This document shows positions 48,447 through 59,709 of a stretch of DNA of 64,000 bases, in pieces. Position numbers and translations under genes: made by a program. Source of the DNA: Megaustenia siamemsis (taxonomy: Eukaryota; Mollusca; Gastropoda; Stylommatophora; Ariophantidae). The stretch is taken from assembly GCA_032433765.1 (NCBI GenBank), contig JAVIAB010000101.1, positions 61,123,592 through 61,187,591 of the forward strand. Direction: 5' to 3'. The notes under the pieces are model-generated. The model had not been told where the DNA came from. It did not search any database and was given only the letters and a program-made list of their open reading frames with translations. The stretch's first letter is position 1. Every line of letters begins with the position of its first letter.

Positions 48447-49575
48447 CATCATCATCAAGTACCGGACCTGCTGGCGTGGGTGAATATGTATCTCCACAAC
48501 TTTCGATCTCGGCAGCTATTTATCATTTCTGTTGTTGACCTTATGCCAAGCCATCCTCTTAAGATGTATGTTATTTTTTCTCTTCGCTTCCCTCTATCTC
48601 TTCGTCCCTCAATTTTTCCAGTTGTTACAATATATTCCAGTTGTTCTCTTCTCATTATATGGCAAAAAAATGATGATTGTTTCTTCCTAATATTGAAAAT
48701 TAGCTCTCTTTTTGCTTTGACCTCTCTCAGAACATCTTTATTACTTTTCTTAGTTGTCCATGGTACTCTCAACATTCTTCTGTAAAACCAGATTTCTACA
48801 GACTCCAGTGATTTTCTTGCCTGTTGTCCTATTGTCCATGATTCACATCCATATGTTAAGACTGGCTCTACGTAACATTTAAGAACTCTTTTTCTTGTTT
48901 CTATTGTCAAAAATGGATTGCATGGTATCTTCCTCATTTTTTTGGAAAGCTGCTTTTGACTAAGCCATTCTGCATCTCACCTCTTTTGTACATCTTCCGT
49001 CTGAGGTTAACAAAGTTCCCAAATAGTTAAATTCATTTATCTTTTTAATATTGTTCCACATGTCTTTATTTTGCACTGAATTGATGTCTTTTACTTTGTT
49101 GTTACCACTTTTTGCTATTAAGGCTGAGTCCTTTATTTTTGCTTTCTTTCACTATAATGCCCAACATTTCTTGAAACTCATTTTCACTCTTAGCGATTAA
49201 GACTGCATCATCAGCATACTTAGATTATTTATATTATGACCTCCAATTGTTATTCCAGGCATGCCCGTAATGGATCATAAAATAATCTCACTATAAATAT
49301 TAAACAAATCTGGCGACAGCACACAACCTTGTCTAACACCCTGTTTTATTTGTTGAAACATTCTCAATTGGTTTCCAGGTCTTATGGCCGCTCTTTGTTG
49401 CCAGTACATGTTCTTTATTATTCTTAGATCTTTGCTGTCTACTACGTTTATGCTTTCTAAAATTTTGATTATTTCTTGGTGCTTTACTTTGTCAAATGCC
49501 TTGATGTAATCTATGAAACATAGGTATAGATCTGTTTTCACCTCTATGGCTCTTTCTACTAAAGATATTATGATA
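48447..49575 (-). mobile_element. LINE family 1, longest copy (RT 3' half)
   Basis: From the 5' side on the reverse strand: KTDLYLCFIDYIKAFDKVKH (RT catalytic Asp region), then KQGVRQGCVLSPDLFNIYSE (RT block), a decayed FADD region near 49200, then RKIPCNPFLTIETRKRVLKC, YGCESWTIGQQARKSLESVE, and REQLEYIVTTGKIEGRRDRG. It ends at the (ATG)n tail at 48448. Several frameshifts make it inactive. Confidence 0.88.
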
Positions 49576-50529
49576 TAAATGGCATTGAACTAATATTTAC
49601 AAATATGTAAACATATTCCTAAACATTTATTGATATCCTTCACATTTATTCAGACCTTCATAATTAATAACAGCGTTGTATTTCTATATCGCACAGTTTA
49701 AAACCATACATTGATTAGTTCATGATAACAATTGTAAAATGCATTTTCTATCCAGACAGAGATAATGAAAGTGTTATTGTAAGGTGGTCGAAAGAGAAAA
49801 ACCAACCTTTGATTTCAATAACTGGCTGACTTTAGGAACGCCAGTTACGTTCACAACTAGAATGGACACGTGTTAAAAAAAACGAAGAAATTGTGACGTA
49901 TAAACAATATTCTGCTGAGGAATTAACATAATAAGACCACGTAAAAATACAACATACAGGAAAGAACAATATCGGAAAGCATTGTCCATGGATTAAACTT
50001 CAGGGGCAGACCAAGAGTTAGGTGGTGTAATGATATCATATATACATTGAAATTACAATTGCAAACATTTACTGATATTTTTGTAAACAATAATTATAAT
50101 TAAAAATTGAACAGATAAATCGTGAAATGTGTATAGATTTCATACAATAAATAGTATTAGATCATATTAAATACTGATTTGTTGGCACTTACAGAAGAAA
50201 GGGTTGTCTAATAAAAGAAATGAATCATTTCTTTGCTTTTTTTGAAGGATTAATTTTATTCGCATATAAATGATCTCATATTTTATTACTTTAAAATGTA
50301 TAAAATAGTTACATTTGTGAAAGTAATTATAGATACAATAATTCAACAATTTAAGAGACATAAATGAAAATAAACACAATGACATCTTTTGATCACATTC
50401 ACATTTAATTAAACCATTTTAACAAAACAACATGATTTCCTTCATGGAAATGGACGTATTTCAATACAGCGGTTTAACTACAAATAATAATATGCATACA
50501 TACAATAATACCTTATGATAATAGTAATA

Positions 50530-51002
50530 ATGCCCCAACCTATACTATGGATTAGATAGAGCTATCAAAGATATTAATGCTATGATCATAAAGATCATAA
50601 AGAAATATAGCACACTGAACCTACAAATGAATATCAACGTGAAAGGAAAGGAATAGACCGAGGACATTTAAAAACTACAACTACCTTGGACATTCCAGTG
50701 TTAGAAAAATAATGTAAACCAAAACTACGCAAAAGAGTGGAAATGAAATAATACAAATAAATTGTAATGCCATGAGAAATATATTAACATCAATGCAAAT
50801 GAAAGCAGGGCTAAAATTAAGAATAGTAAAATGGTATATATTCTCAGAATTAGTGTATGTTGCAGAAACATAGACATTACACAAAGAAACAACAGGAAAT
50901 TTAAGCCATTGAAATTTGATTTATAGAAGAAATGAGGAATTGGATGGAAAGAAAACACAAACAAGTGACAAAGTCTTAAAACAACTAAAAATGAAAGATA
51001 AC
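50530..51002 (+). mobile_element. LINE family 2, RT 3' half fragment
   Basis: A decayed reading matches the region between the FADD box and the tail (SIQMKAGLKLRIVKWYIFSE, then ETNFRR-like, then RNWMERKHKQVTKS). It is interrupted at its 3' end by the family 1 insertion at 51003. Confidence 0.6.
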
Positions 51003-52085
51003 TCATCATCAAGTACCATGCCTGATGGCGTAGGTGACCATGTTTCCACACACACAAATCTCGATCTCGACAGTTATTTATTATTTCTGTTGTTGACCTT
51101 CTGCCAAGCCATTCTTCTAAGCTGTCTGCTATCATTTCTTTGAATCCCTCTGCCCTGCTTCAATATTGTTGTTACAATATATTCCAGCTGTTCTCTTCTC
51201 ATTACATGGCCAAAAAATGATGATGGTTTCTTCCTAATATTGGAAATTAGCTCTCTTTTTGCTTTGGCCTCTTTCAGAACGTTTTCATTACTCTTCTTAG
51301 CTGTCCATGGTATTCTCAACATTACTTTGTGAAACACATTTCTACAGCATCCAGAGACTTTCTTGTCTGTTGTCGTATTCTCCATGAGTCACGCCCATAT
51401 GTTAAGACTAGTTCTTGATTACACTGAAGACATCTTTTTCTTGTTTCTATTGTCAAAAATGGATTTCACAGTGTCTTCATCATTTATTCTGGAAAGCTGC
51501 TCTTGCCTGAGTTATTCTGCATCTCCCCTCTGTTGTACATCTACTATCTAATGTTAACATTATTCCAATATATTTAAATTATTTTACCTGTTTTAATATT
51601 GTTCCATTTATATGTATTATGCTTTGCGGTAATGTCTTTTTCTTTGTTGCTACCATTACTTATGTCTTTTTCTATTGAGGCTCTAACTTGTATTTTAACT
51701 CATTTTCACTCTTAACGATTAAGCCTGTAACATCAGCATACATGCGGTTATTTACATTATGACCTCCAGATGAATTCAATGGCCTTAATGGTCTTAAGAT
51801 AATCTCACCATACATACAAAATGCAAAAGATAACAGTAAACAACCTTGCCTAACACTTTGTTTTATTTGTTGGGACATTCAATATAGATTTCCAGTTCTT
51901 GATTTGTTCCCAGTACATTTTCTTTATTATTATTTCTTTGCTGACAACGTTAAAGTCTTCTTAAATTTTGTTTATTACGTGGTGTTTTGATTTCTCAAAT
52001 GCTTTCGTATAATCTATGAAACATAGTTATCGATCTGTTTTCACCTATATGACACTTTCTACTAAAGATCTCATGATGTATATGG
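51003..52085 (-). mobile_element. LINE family 1, long fragment
   Basis: It starts at the reversed (ATG)n tail (TCATCATCAAGTACCATGCC). It continues through the family tail, LRIPWTAKKSNENVLKEAKA, the YADV-like FADD region (NNRMYADVTGLIVKSENELK), and SQQIKQSVRQGCLL. It is less complete and more decayed than 48447-49575 and is nested in a family 2 fragment. Confidence 0.82.
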
Positions 52086-52509
52086 CATTGGCATACCTCT
52101 ATCTGCAACAAAACAACACTGTTCATCACTAATTTCTGGACCGACAGGTAAACAATTATACAGTTACATTGAAAAGGAACTCGAGTAAGTTGTAAGGACT
52201 TGGTACCGAACACATAACAATGTTAGATCACATTACATACTGATTTAGCTACTTACAGAAGGGCTTGTCTAATAACAGGAACAAAGGCTAAATGTATGAC
52301 TTTAGTGAGATATTTATTATTTTTTAACGTAAAGTATTAAATTATTATTTCTTTAAATTGTGTTAAATATTCGCATTTTTAATGTAAAAATTAAACAAAA
52401 ATTGAGATGCAGCTCAAAGAAAAGAAACAGATTTTCAACTTCTGGATCACATTCAAAATTATTCAAGCCATTTTAATAAATGGCCAAGAAGAAAATGATT
52501 TCACGATAT

Positions 52510-53385
52510 CACAGAGATCTTTAAAATCTCAACAAATTAAGTCGTTCTGGCTAGAGCTAGATATTCTTTCAGACTGGCTATGACGAATGATACATTCTGC
52601 AACGGACACGGAACTAACCATGATTAATTGAACTTGTATTTCCAGATTTTTTACTTTTTTCTTCTTTCCTGCTTCTCTCTACTTTTCTACTATATTTACA
52701 TATATGATCCACACGTGTTTGTACACTGAAGTGTCCGTTTTTCTTTTGCTTAACATGCTTCATTGTGATGTTAAAATTCCTCATTGTATGATATATGCAC
52801 GTTAGAGGGAGTTCCGAATTCTCTCTATTTGTTTCTATCTATATCTGTGTCCCTTATTTTTGTCCCATTTATTACAATGCGTTTCAGTAGTTCTTCCTTT
52901 TCTATTGACAGAGTAAACAATTTATGAAAAAGGAAATCGCTTATTTCTGATATTTGAAAAGTGATTAAATATATTATTTTTTATATAATCTGTTTTCTGA
53001 AGTCTCTTGTGCTCTTTTCATATTGTCTTAGAGTTGTAATTAGCTTTGTTTCCAATATCACACATTATATTTTTAACCTACTATTCTAATGCTTAGAATT
53101 CTCAACCATAAGTCAACACAGCAGTGAAAAAATAAATTACATCTCTAAAGAAAAATAGAAAATGTATCACATAATAGTATTTCATTGTTTGCATTAACTC
53201 ACTTGCATATTCTTTGTCTTGCATCGTATGTAGTTAAAGCACACATTATACAATACGTTTACATTTCTTTCTGCAAACGGAACTTGTTTGTTATTTTAAA
53301 CCAATATTTAATCTATTACATTCAAAAGGCGTACAGCTGAACTTGACAGAAATATTACAATAGTCGCGACATCATTTGCACAACA
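52510..53385. other. No gene seen; partly unit-like sequence
   Basis: After an end-block remnant (ACGATATCACAGAGATCTTT near 52500), I recognise only short AT-rich sequence, and array-like blocks return from about 53270. No coding region or RNA gene is supported. Confidence 0.5.
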
Positions 53386-53449
53386 CTGTTAGATTACATG
53401 ACTTACTAATTCGTCGCGAACGATAGCCTAGTAACAAGTAAGCATTGTA

Positions 53450-53900
53450 TATATAAATGACCATTTTTGTATTGTCAAACGGTATCGAAGAGGTTATTGT
53501 GTATTTTTATTTGGAGAATTTTTTGTGGTCGAATAGCTTATCTTGTCGCTTATTCTACCAATGTTTAACAAACACACTCGGCCACATAATGAACAAATCA
53601 GGCCCACTGGTCCACATGGTTTTCCATCTTTTTTGTTTATGATTGTTTTCTTTTTTCCATGGTTTGCCATAGTACAGTCTCAAGTGGTATTTTGCCATTT
53701 TTTTTAATACATGTTCTCCATGATGTGCTTGCTATCTCAGAGAAGTCCCAGTCATTGTCACAGATGGAGAAGTCATTTAGAGATGATTTACATCTATCTT
53801 TATATCGTAGCTTCGGACTGCCGATTTGTCTCTTTCCGTGTATTAGTTCACCATGTAGTATTTGCGTAGTATTCATCGTGTGAACAGCCACTTTACCCAA
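53450..53900 (-). mobile_element. LINE family 5, 3' fragment
   Basis: The reverse strand reads TTQILHGELIHGKRQIGSPK, then LRYKDRCKSSLNDFSICDND, then a degraded C-terminal finger. The 3' side runs into TATATATAAATGACCAT. It is diverged from 32956-35644. Confidence 0.85.
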
Positions 53901-53904
53901 AACA

Positions 53905-54014
53905 CGCCAGCCAAAAGCAATAGTGTCTAGATGAAAAATATATACAAAATTACGTCACACTTTCCTGTAATTTCACAAAACAATTCACTGCATTGCGACT
54001 TTATAAACGCCCTG
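53905..54014. mobile_element. Solo end of the mariner-like element
   Basis: A 32-bp stretch at 53983-54014 matches the right terminal inverted repeat of the 6116-7524 element with three differences (ATTCACTGCATTGCGACTTT, then ATAAACGCCCTG), followed by TA. Just upstream is a TTACGTCA-like match to the same subterminal region. No other end is found nearby. Confidence 0.75.
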
Positions 54015-54921
54015 TAGTAATCAACAGTGAACACATATCATGTAGTAAAGTTAAACTCACAATGATACAGCAGCTTACTTACCCTTTTTCGAGGATTTAC
54101 AATGCGCCGACACTGTGAAGTGTTTGAGGTTTATTTTAATGTATGGATGTTTTCTAAAATTGTTACAAATATATGTTTTCCTTTACTTGTTTAATTGTTT
54201 CTTTCTACCCTTCAGTTAGTGAGTACCAATGACTAGTCTACTAATTCTTTTGTTATCATGATTTGTCACATGCTTCTTTTTATATAAGTCATCATGGTTC
54301 TTTGTTTGCAATCGTTTACATCATTCAACATACATGTATTATTGTTTACAGTTTGTCTATTCAGACGTATGGCTATATGTGCATTATCAAAACTGATCAA
54401 TTAAAATACAAATATGCCATATAGATACAGTTTAGTAGGCCATAATCGGAATAAAAACAAAATATTTTTTTTCTAAAAATAACAAGGTTGTATTGAAGGA
54501 TTATTCAAAAATGGATATCACTAATTTACGGACAAAGTCATAAAGCATATTTAATCATCTTACTTAATAATCCGTATTTTAAATTTCTAAATGCATGTAT
54601 ATGGATGGATAGAAAACAACATACTATGACACAGCTGGACGTCAATACACTTAGAAATTGAAAAGCACGATTTAATCTCTTCAATAAACAAGTTGTAAAC
54701 TACGCAATCAGTTGTGAGGAGAAATTAAAACAAAGTTATATATATAATATGTGTGGTTACAGCTTTACGTAATAAGTGGATGACACACATTAGAACAACG
54801 TTTCAGCTCAATAAGTCTTCAGCAGGAATAGACAAACAACACAAACACAGAAATGTATTTAAAATAAAAACAATAAATAATTTTTTAAAATTAAAATTCC
54901 GAAATTAGAAGAGAAATAAGC

Positions 54922-54953
<32 letters not shown>

Positions 54954-55005
54954 ACAAAGAAAAAGAATTAAATGACTTCCCTGTAAACTATGGATGTGGA
55001 CAGAA
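54015..55005. other. No gene seen; AT-rich with a (CAA)n run
   Basis: The only structure I recognise is a (CAA)n microsatellite at 54921-54954. No supported coding or RNA gene is present. Confidence 0.5.
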
Positions 55006-55009
55006 TGTA

Positions 55010-55150
55010 AAATGTGCACGACAATGCACACAAGAAAATGTGCACGACAATGCACACAAGAAAATGTGCACGACAATGCACACAAGAAAATGTGCACGAC
55101 AATGCACACAAGAAAATGTGCACGACAATGTACACAAGAAAATGTGCGCG
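55010..55150. repeat. 26-bp minisatellite, about five copies
   Basis: The unit is AAAATGTGCACGACAATGCA then CACAAG. The reverse-strand frame across it reads as a hydrophobic repeat (CALSCTFSCVHCRAHFLV) that could be mistaken for membrane segments; it follows the repeat and is not a gene. Confidence 0.93.
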
Positions 55151-55386
55151 CACAGAATGCATAACTAGAAGTTCCCACATACAGATCCGTGTGCATATAC
55201 ATAACCATCGCATTCAATTGTGACACGATGTTACAGATGTAACTAAATGTTGTCGTTTTGGCACGTTATACATGACACTGTTAGATCACATTATAACACT
55301 GTTAGATCACATTAGTTACCGATCATCGTTATTTAAAGAAAAGGTAGTCTAATAGCAGAACAATTCATGGGTCTTAATTATTTATA

Positions 55387-56996
55387 TAGAAATATTGACG
55401 TCATGGGATGCACCAAAATGGCAGCTTATTTATATTCGAGCTATGGACTAAGCAATGTTTACATTGAACAACACGATATATTTTATTGCTGCGAGTTGGC
55501 AGATTTTTGAAAATGTTTTCAATGGTTTGAACATAAATGTTTGTTCACAGTTCGTTAACCTTCGCTGTAGATAAAGTCGTTAATTGGATGGCTTCGTTTC
55601 AGACATTTGTGACGTTGGTAGCTAAGGACCTAACTTGTGCAAACGGATGGCATTGGCAAGGATCATTTTGAATCTATGAAGTGGGCTCATTGTGTGTTTA
55701 ACTCAAAAGCATATGTGCTTTTTAACCAAAGACCTTTTTTTTGGGGACTCAATGAAGATATCCCCGATGGAAGAATAAATTGTACTATTAGTCCCATAAA
55801 TGATTCGCTTCCAGAGGTTTATGATGTAAACAAAGCAGTTTCGTCATTGCAAGTGAATAATGTCCACACTTATAATTGGCCAGGATTGTGTAGCAGCAGC
55901 AGCTTTATAGCGAACGCAGAAAACATCATAGGATTGTGCTGTTCTGAAACAGCTATGCCATGCTATCCTAGAATTGCCTTTAATGGGGTTACTGTGACCA
56001 CAAACCACTCTCCATGTGTGTGCCACATATTTACACCCCAGAAAGAAATACTGAATATAACAACACCATGTGCCGTCTGTGATATTAATGACCACAGACC
56101 AGGAGCCTCCAGTATGATTGATACAACTGTTGCACCAAGCATTTCATCAGCAGAGCCATATCTATGGAATGTTAATCTGACATTGTTCTTGAATGATGTC
56201 CAAGTTAATGAGACATCAGAATCGTGTGGCGGCAGCTACAAGAAGGGAGCGGAGAACATCAAGTTCTGCTGCTATAAAGGAGACTTTCCTTGCTATCCCA
56301 GAATTGCCTTAAATGGGATCACAGTAGTTGAAAACTTCTCCTCTTGTGTAAACTACACATTCACATCTAAGAGTGAATCAGTGAAGGTCACAAAATCATA
56401 TTTTCCCTGTGGTTTTACTAACTACAGGTCATGTGGCTTCTGTTGGATTGGAAATGATAACTTACCACCACTGTGTGTCTATATGTTTGGAATTGGAGTC
56501 ATCAATGACGGCCTAACATCATCAAGTGCTATGACGATCATCATTTTCGGGAGGACGTGAACTCCCATGGTATATGGTGGATAGGCGGCAGGAACCATTG
56601 AAGGCTATGTCTGAAAAGTGTTCCTTCTTGCAGTTTCCTCATATTCCAAGTCCGGCTTGTTGCAGGAGCTACTGAGTTAAGTGCTCTGTGCACACCGTGA
56701 GCTGTGTGTCTCATCCGTTTTGATCCTGCTTCGATATCCCGCTTGTTTACGATGAAAGATGATATCGTATGACAGGGAACAGTTGGCTGTGTTCACTTTC
56801 TACGCGGTTTCGCCTTATGTCTTTTGGCTTGTGCTGAGACTGCTACGATGGGGACTACAGTTACCTTTCTTTGTTTGGGAGATGAATTAGTAATTCGGAT
56901 GATTCCACTGGCACGGGCGGTTGAGCAATTATGGATTTTAATTCGTTTGCTGTGATACCGAGGCCTTCCATAACCAATAACAATGACAATAACAAT
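55387..56996 (+). mobile_element. Cysteine-rich retroposon, copy B, with 11-bp TSD
   Basis: The stretch is flanked by AATTATTTATA at 55376-55386 and 56997-57007, and array-unit sequence continues on both sides. The 5' end carries TGACGTCA then AAAATGGCAGC; the 3' end is CCATAACCAATAACAATGAC followed by an (AATAAC)-like run. TSD plus a short-repeat tail argue for retroposition by a LINE. No reverse transcriptase is encoded, so it is non-autonomous or a processed copy of a host transcript. Confidence 0.78.
55637..56560 (+). CDS. Cysteine-rich two-module protein, unknown function
   Basis: The frame has 307 codons from the first in-frame ATG. An alternative start at 55588 (MASFQTFVTLVAKDLTCANG) is in another frame and stops at 55669-55671, so the true N-terminus is uncertain. 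Two modules match in spacing. Module I has C85, CC101-102, PCYPRIA at 108-114, C127, C145 and C148. Module II has C197, CC211-212, PCYPRIA at 218-224, C237, C258, C266 and C269. Six residues separate CC from the next C, and 17 separate that C from the following one, in both. Sequons such as N48CT, N140IT, N180LT and N240YT suggest an extracellular glycoprotein. No clear membrane helix is seen. The 3' end (FGRT then stop) is one base out of phase with copy C, which reads on further. Expression is unproven; it may be a pseudogene. Family not recognised. Confidence 0.5.
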   Translation: MQTDGIGKDHFESMKWAHCVFNSKAYVLFNQRPFFWGLNEDIPDGRINCTISPINDSLPEVYDVNKAVSSLQVNNVHTYNWPGLCSSSSFIANAENIIGLCCSETAMPCYPRIAFNGVTVTTNHSPCVCHIFTPQKEILNITTPCAVCDINDHRPGASSMIDTTVAPSISSAEPYLWNVNLTLFLNDVQVNETSESCGGSYKKGAENIKFCCYKGDFPCYPRIALNGITVVENFSSCVNYTFTSKSESVKVTKSYFPCGFTNYRSCGFCWIGNDNLPPLCVYMFGIGVINDGLTSSSAMTIIIFGRT

Positions 56997-57007
56997 AATT
57001 ATTTATA

Positions 57008-58234
57008 CTTTAAAATGTATTGTATATTAATTGCAATAACTTTGCAATAACATTATAAAAGTACTAATTTGCACATCTTTAACATATGTTTTATTTTTAA
57101 TATGCATTGGTACTTTATCACTTTCAAAACTGTTCAAACGAGTGGAACTAATGACAAGTGTCTTCTCCTCCAACGGACTTTCATTTAAGACAAAGTTCTA
57201 GTTATTAAGAAATTATTATTTACTGAAGTTAGGATGTAATATATAAGTTGTAACGATTAACATTATACAAATAACAATTAATAATAAGCTTCCATCCAAG
57301 TCCACCCCTGTAGCCTGCGTGTTGCTCATCACCTCATTCAGTTTGGACCTTCCGCAGGCGCCATTTACTGTTGTACAGATCATTCCGACTGGTCTTGGAA
57401 TTGGCTTCCACTGTCTGTACTGATGCTTGTGATTAACCGTGGTTTAAATAAATATATATGACATCATTTCTCTCCTTTTTCGCACAAAGAAGTAAATAAA
57501 ATTATTGTTAAGTTATGCAATTTTTAATCTCTGCAATGTATAATTCTAAAAAATAAACATTGACATTTAAAGCAAGAAAGTAAAACACATAGTCGGCGTA
57601 GTTGCATAACACCGTTATGTCGCATTACTAACTGATTCGTCGCCATTTAAAGAAGGGGTGGTCTAATAACAGGACAATATAATACCTATATTACTGTAGT
57701 AATTGATATGTTCTATTCGCATGTAGCTAATTTATTTAATATTATTTTTAATGTGAGCACATATTACATAATTGCTGTAACGACTAAACACTTGCAGCTC
57801 ACATAAATACATATAATTGTAATGGTCTGACCCATTTCGTACTTTCTGATTACTCATTTGTAACATTACACTTCTGGTGCTTTCAACGTTATTGTTTTAA
57901 AACTAAAGTTCTACTCTTAAGGATTCTCACAATTAGGTCAAGACTGGCTACCACATCACAGATTAAATATTTTATTTTAATTTCAAATGATTAATAAGTG
58001 CATTATATACTATTATTCTCATTGCCTCATTTTCCTATCCTATGTCTGGAAGCACTCATAGTTACAAACTTGAATTTTAAATGTTTTGTTGGAACCGTAA
58101 ATAAAAAAGTTATTTTCCCGACGCAATATTTAATCTATTGAATCCAGACATCAAAAAAGAATTTGATTTAACGCAGGACCATGTTATAGTAGTTTCTACT
58201 TCATTTACACATCACTGCTAGATCACGTTATTTG
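57008..58234. other. Array-unit sequence plus a less AT-rich patch at 57290-57440
   Basis: Array blocks recur near 57490-57690 (TTAAGTTATGCAATTTTTAA, then the CGCCATTTAAAGAAGGGGTG block). The patch at 57290-57440 (CCAAGTCCACCCCTGTAGCC and following) is not recognised and holds no supported gene. Confidence 0.5.
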
Positions 58235-58277
58235 CTCATTCTCTCTCTCTCTCTCTCTCGCTCTCTCTCTCTCTCTG
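58235..58277. repeat. (CT)n microsatellite
   Basis: A CT run with one interruption lies inside the conserved block of the last array unit. Confidence 0.93.
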
Positions 58278-58448
58278 AGATCAGGACTCAATCCGAGTAT
58301 GATTTCAGAATCTCACATGAAGTCAGCTGTCAGACTAAGGGTGTAGATCGCCCCCACAGACAGAACATCACAATTATAGTCTGCCATATATTTGCTAATT
58401 CGCTGCCATTTATAGGGACAGTCTAGTCACAGTAAACAAATTATTTAT

Positions 58449-58450
58449 AA

Positions 58451-58492
<42 letters not shown>
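58449..58492. repeat. (AT)n microsatellite
   Basis: A run of AT dinucleotides follows the end of the last recognisable array unit. Similar runs lie at 43515-43560 and 60817-60862. No gene is seen from 58493 to 58848. Confidence 0.95.
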
Positions 58493-58499
<7 letters not shown>

Positions 58500-58848
58500 C
58501 ACACTATAATGTGCATTCTCTACATGCAAAGAAGAACATAACCCGTGTACACAAATAGCTAGCCATTTGTATCTATCCATGCACAATGAAATAATAATAA
58601 AAAGTGAATTCATAAAATATAACTTGAATGTTGTGTACGTACACTCGAGCTATGTATACAGCGGTATACTTACACTTATTGGGGCATTTATAACTTTAAG
58701 GCTCTGTGAAGAATGTGAGGTTCATTTTAATTGTAAGTGTACATTCCACATTTATTAAAAACAATTAGGTTTGCCTTTAATTTTCTAGATGCCCACTTCT
58801 ACCTTTCAGTTTGTCAGTATCTATGCTTATTACACTTGTTATAGTAAA

Positions 58849-59097
58849 AAAGTAAAGTACCCCGTCACGCCAAGTGATGTATTGCGAACATGGTGTTAGT
58901 AACCATAATTTTTACAGACCTTTGGTACATGACTTTTTAGGTAATGTGTTCGGTATTTAGCCTGTGCCAATTTACTTTCCCAGAAATAATCCGGTACCCA
59001 TTTAAGCCTGGGTGAACTCGGTAGCCGTCGATTGGGATCGAACCCTACCACTTTTCCTTTGTAGTCCAGTTCACTAACCACTGAGCTAAACTTGCTC
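58849..59097 (-). mobile_element. SINE family S
   Basis: In reverse orientation: 3' end TACCCCGTCACGCCAAGTGA, body with CCGGTACCCATTTAAGCCTG, and a head with a near-perfect B box (GGTTCGATCC) and A box. It abuts a LINE endonuclease fragment at 59098. Confidence 0.9.
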
Positions 59098-59700
59098 TCT
59101 TTGCTGAAGAATGTGTTGGTGATAAATAAATCATTTTGATTGCATAGTTCCAGCAGTCTGCTTCCATTTTCGTTTATTGCAGCTGTTTTATCGCCAAAGG
59201 GTCCTAAAATATCACTGTTCTCACTGTCGCGTTTCCCAAGCCTTCCATTAAAATCTCCCATCACTAGCATGTCGTCGCTTTCGTCAATCTTGTTAATAAT
59301 TTCACTCAGTGTGTCATCGAATTCTTCGCTGTCTCTTTCATTGTTGTTGCATGGTGCATAGATTTGAATGTAATTTGTTTTTCGATCGTCTTCTATTAGT
59401 TTAATTGTGATAATTCTTTCTGAATGGTATTTTATTTCTAGAATGTTCTTTCCGTGTTTTGGGTCGATGATAAAACCTACTCCATGTGTTGCTCTTTCTG
59501 TGCTGTCGACTCCTGAGAATATTTTCGTATAGCTCATGTGTGTTTTCTTTATCTGTTGTCATTAAACTCTAGTGTCCACTAATCATAGTATTTTAATTTT
59601 CCTTTTTGTCATTTCTTCTATAAGTTCGACTTCTTTATTTTTTATCCCGCATGTATTTATCGTTGCTACTTTATGTTTATATATCTCCATCTTCTGTGTA
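59098..59700 (-). pseudogene. LINE endonuclease domain (partial)
   Basis: The upstream part reads KVATINTCGIKNKEVELIEE (start of an APE-type endonuclease) with a stop near LVDTRV. The frame from 59537 then reads ERATHGVGFIIDPKHGKNIL, then QIYAPCNNNERDSEEFDDTL, then DMLVMGDFNGRLGKRDSENS (GDFN is a catalytic-site motif), then LLELCNQNDLFITNTFFSKE. This is where the SINE begins. This domain nicks target DNA in LINE retrotransposition. Truncated, with no RT attached. Confidence 0.88.
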
Positions 59701-59709
59701 TTTTTCTAA

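Larger units (their letters stand above)
30780..58440 (+). repeat. Degenerate tandem array of a complex unit of about 0.9-1.1 kb
   Basis: The same ordered blocks recur many times. One is GTTAGATCACATTACATACT followed by CACTTACAGAAGTGGTAGTC, found near 31049, 31304, 32408, 36656, 38703, 39614, 41329, 43500/44010, 44925, 47430, 50155, 52218, 53386, 55300, 57612 and 58215. Others are TTATTACTTTAGTGAGGTAT, a TTCAATACAATGGTTTAACT block, ATAATCGAAGTGATATTGTA, and an end block GATATCACAGAGATCTTGAA. Spacing is about 0.9-1.1 kb once inserted elements are subtracted. The end block reads like a decayed LINE tail (RCVWGRPSKGWIQDITDIL at 30810-30880). No frame is conserved otherwise. Function is unknown; it looks like a large degenerate satellite. 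Confidence 0.8.

Noticed and set aside
54891..55226. Small membrane protein on the reverse strand
   Set aside because: The hydrophobic repeats come from the 26-bp minisatellite read in reverse; the rest of the frame is a (CAA)n run read as leucines.
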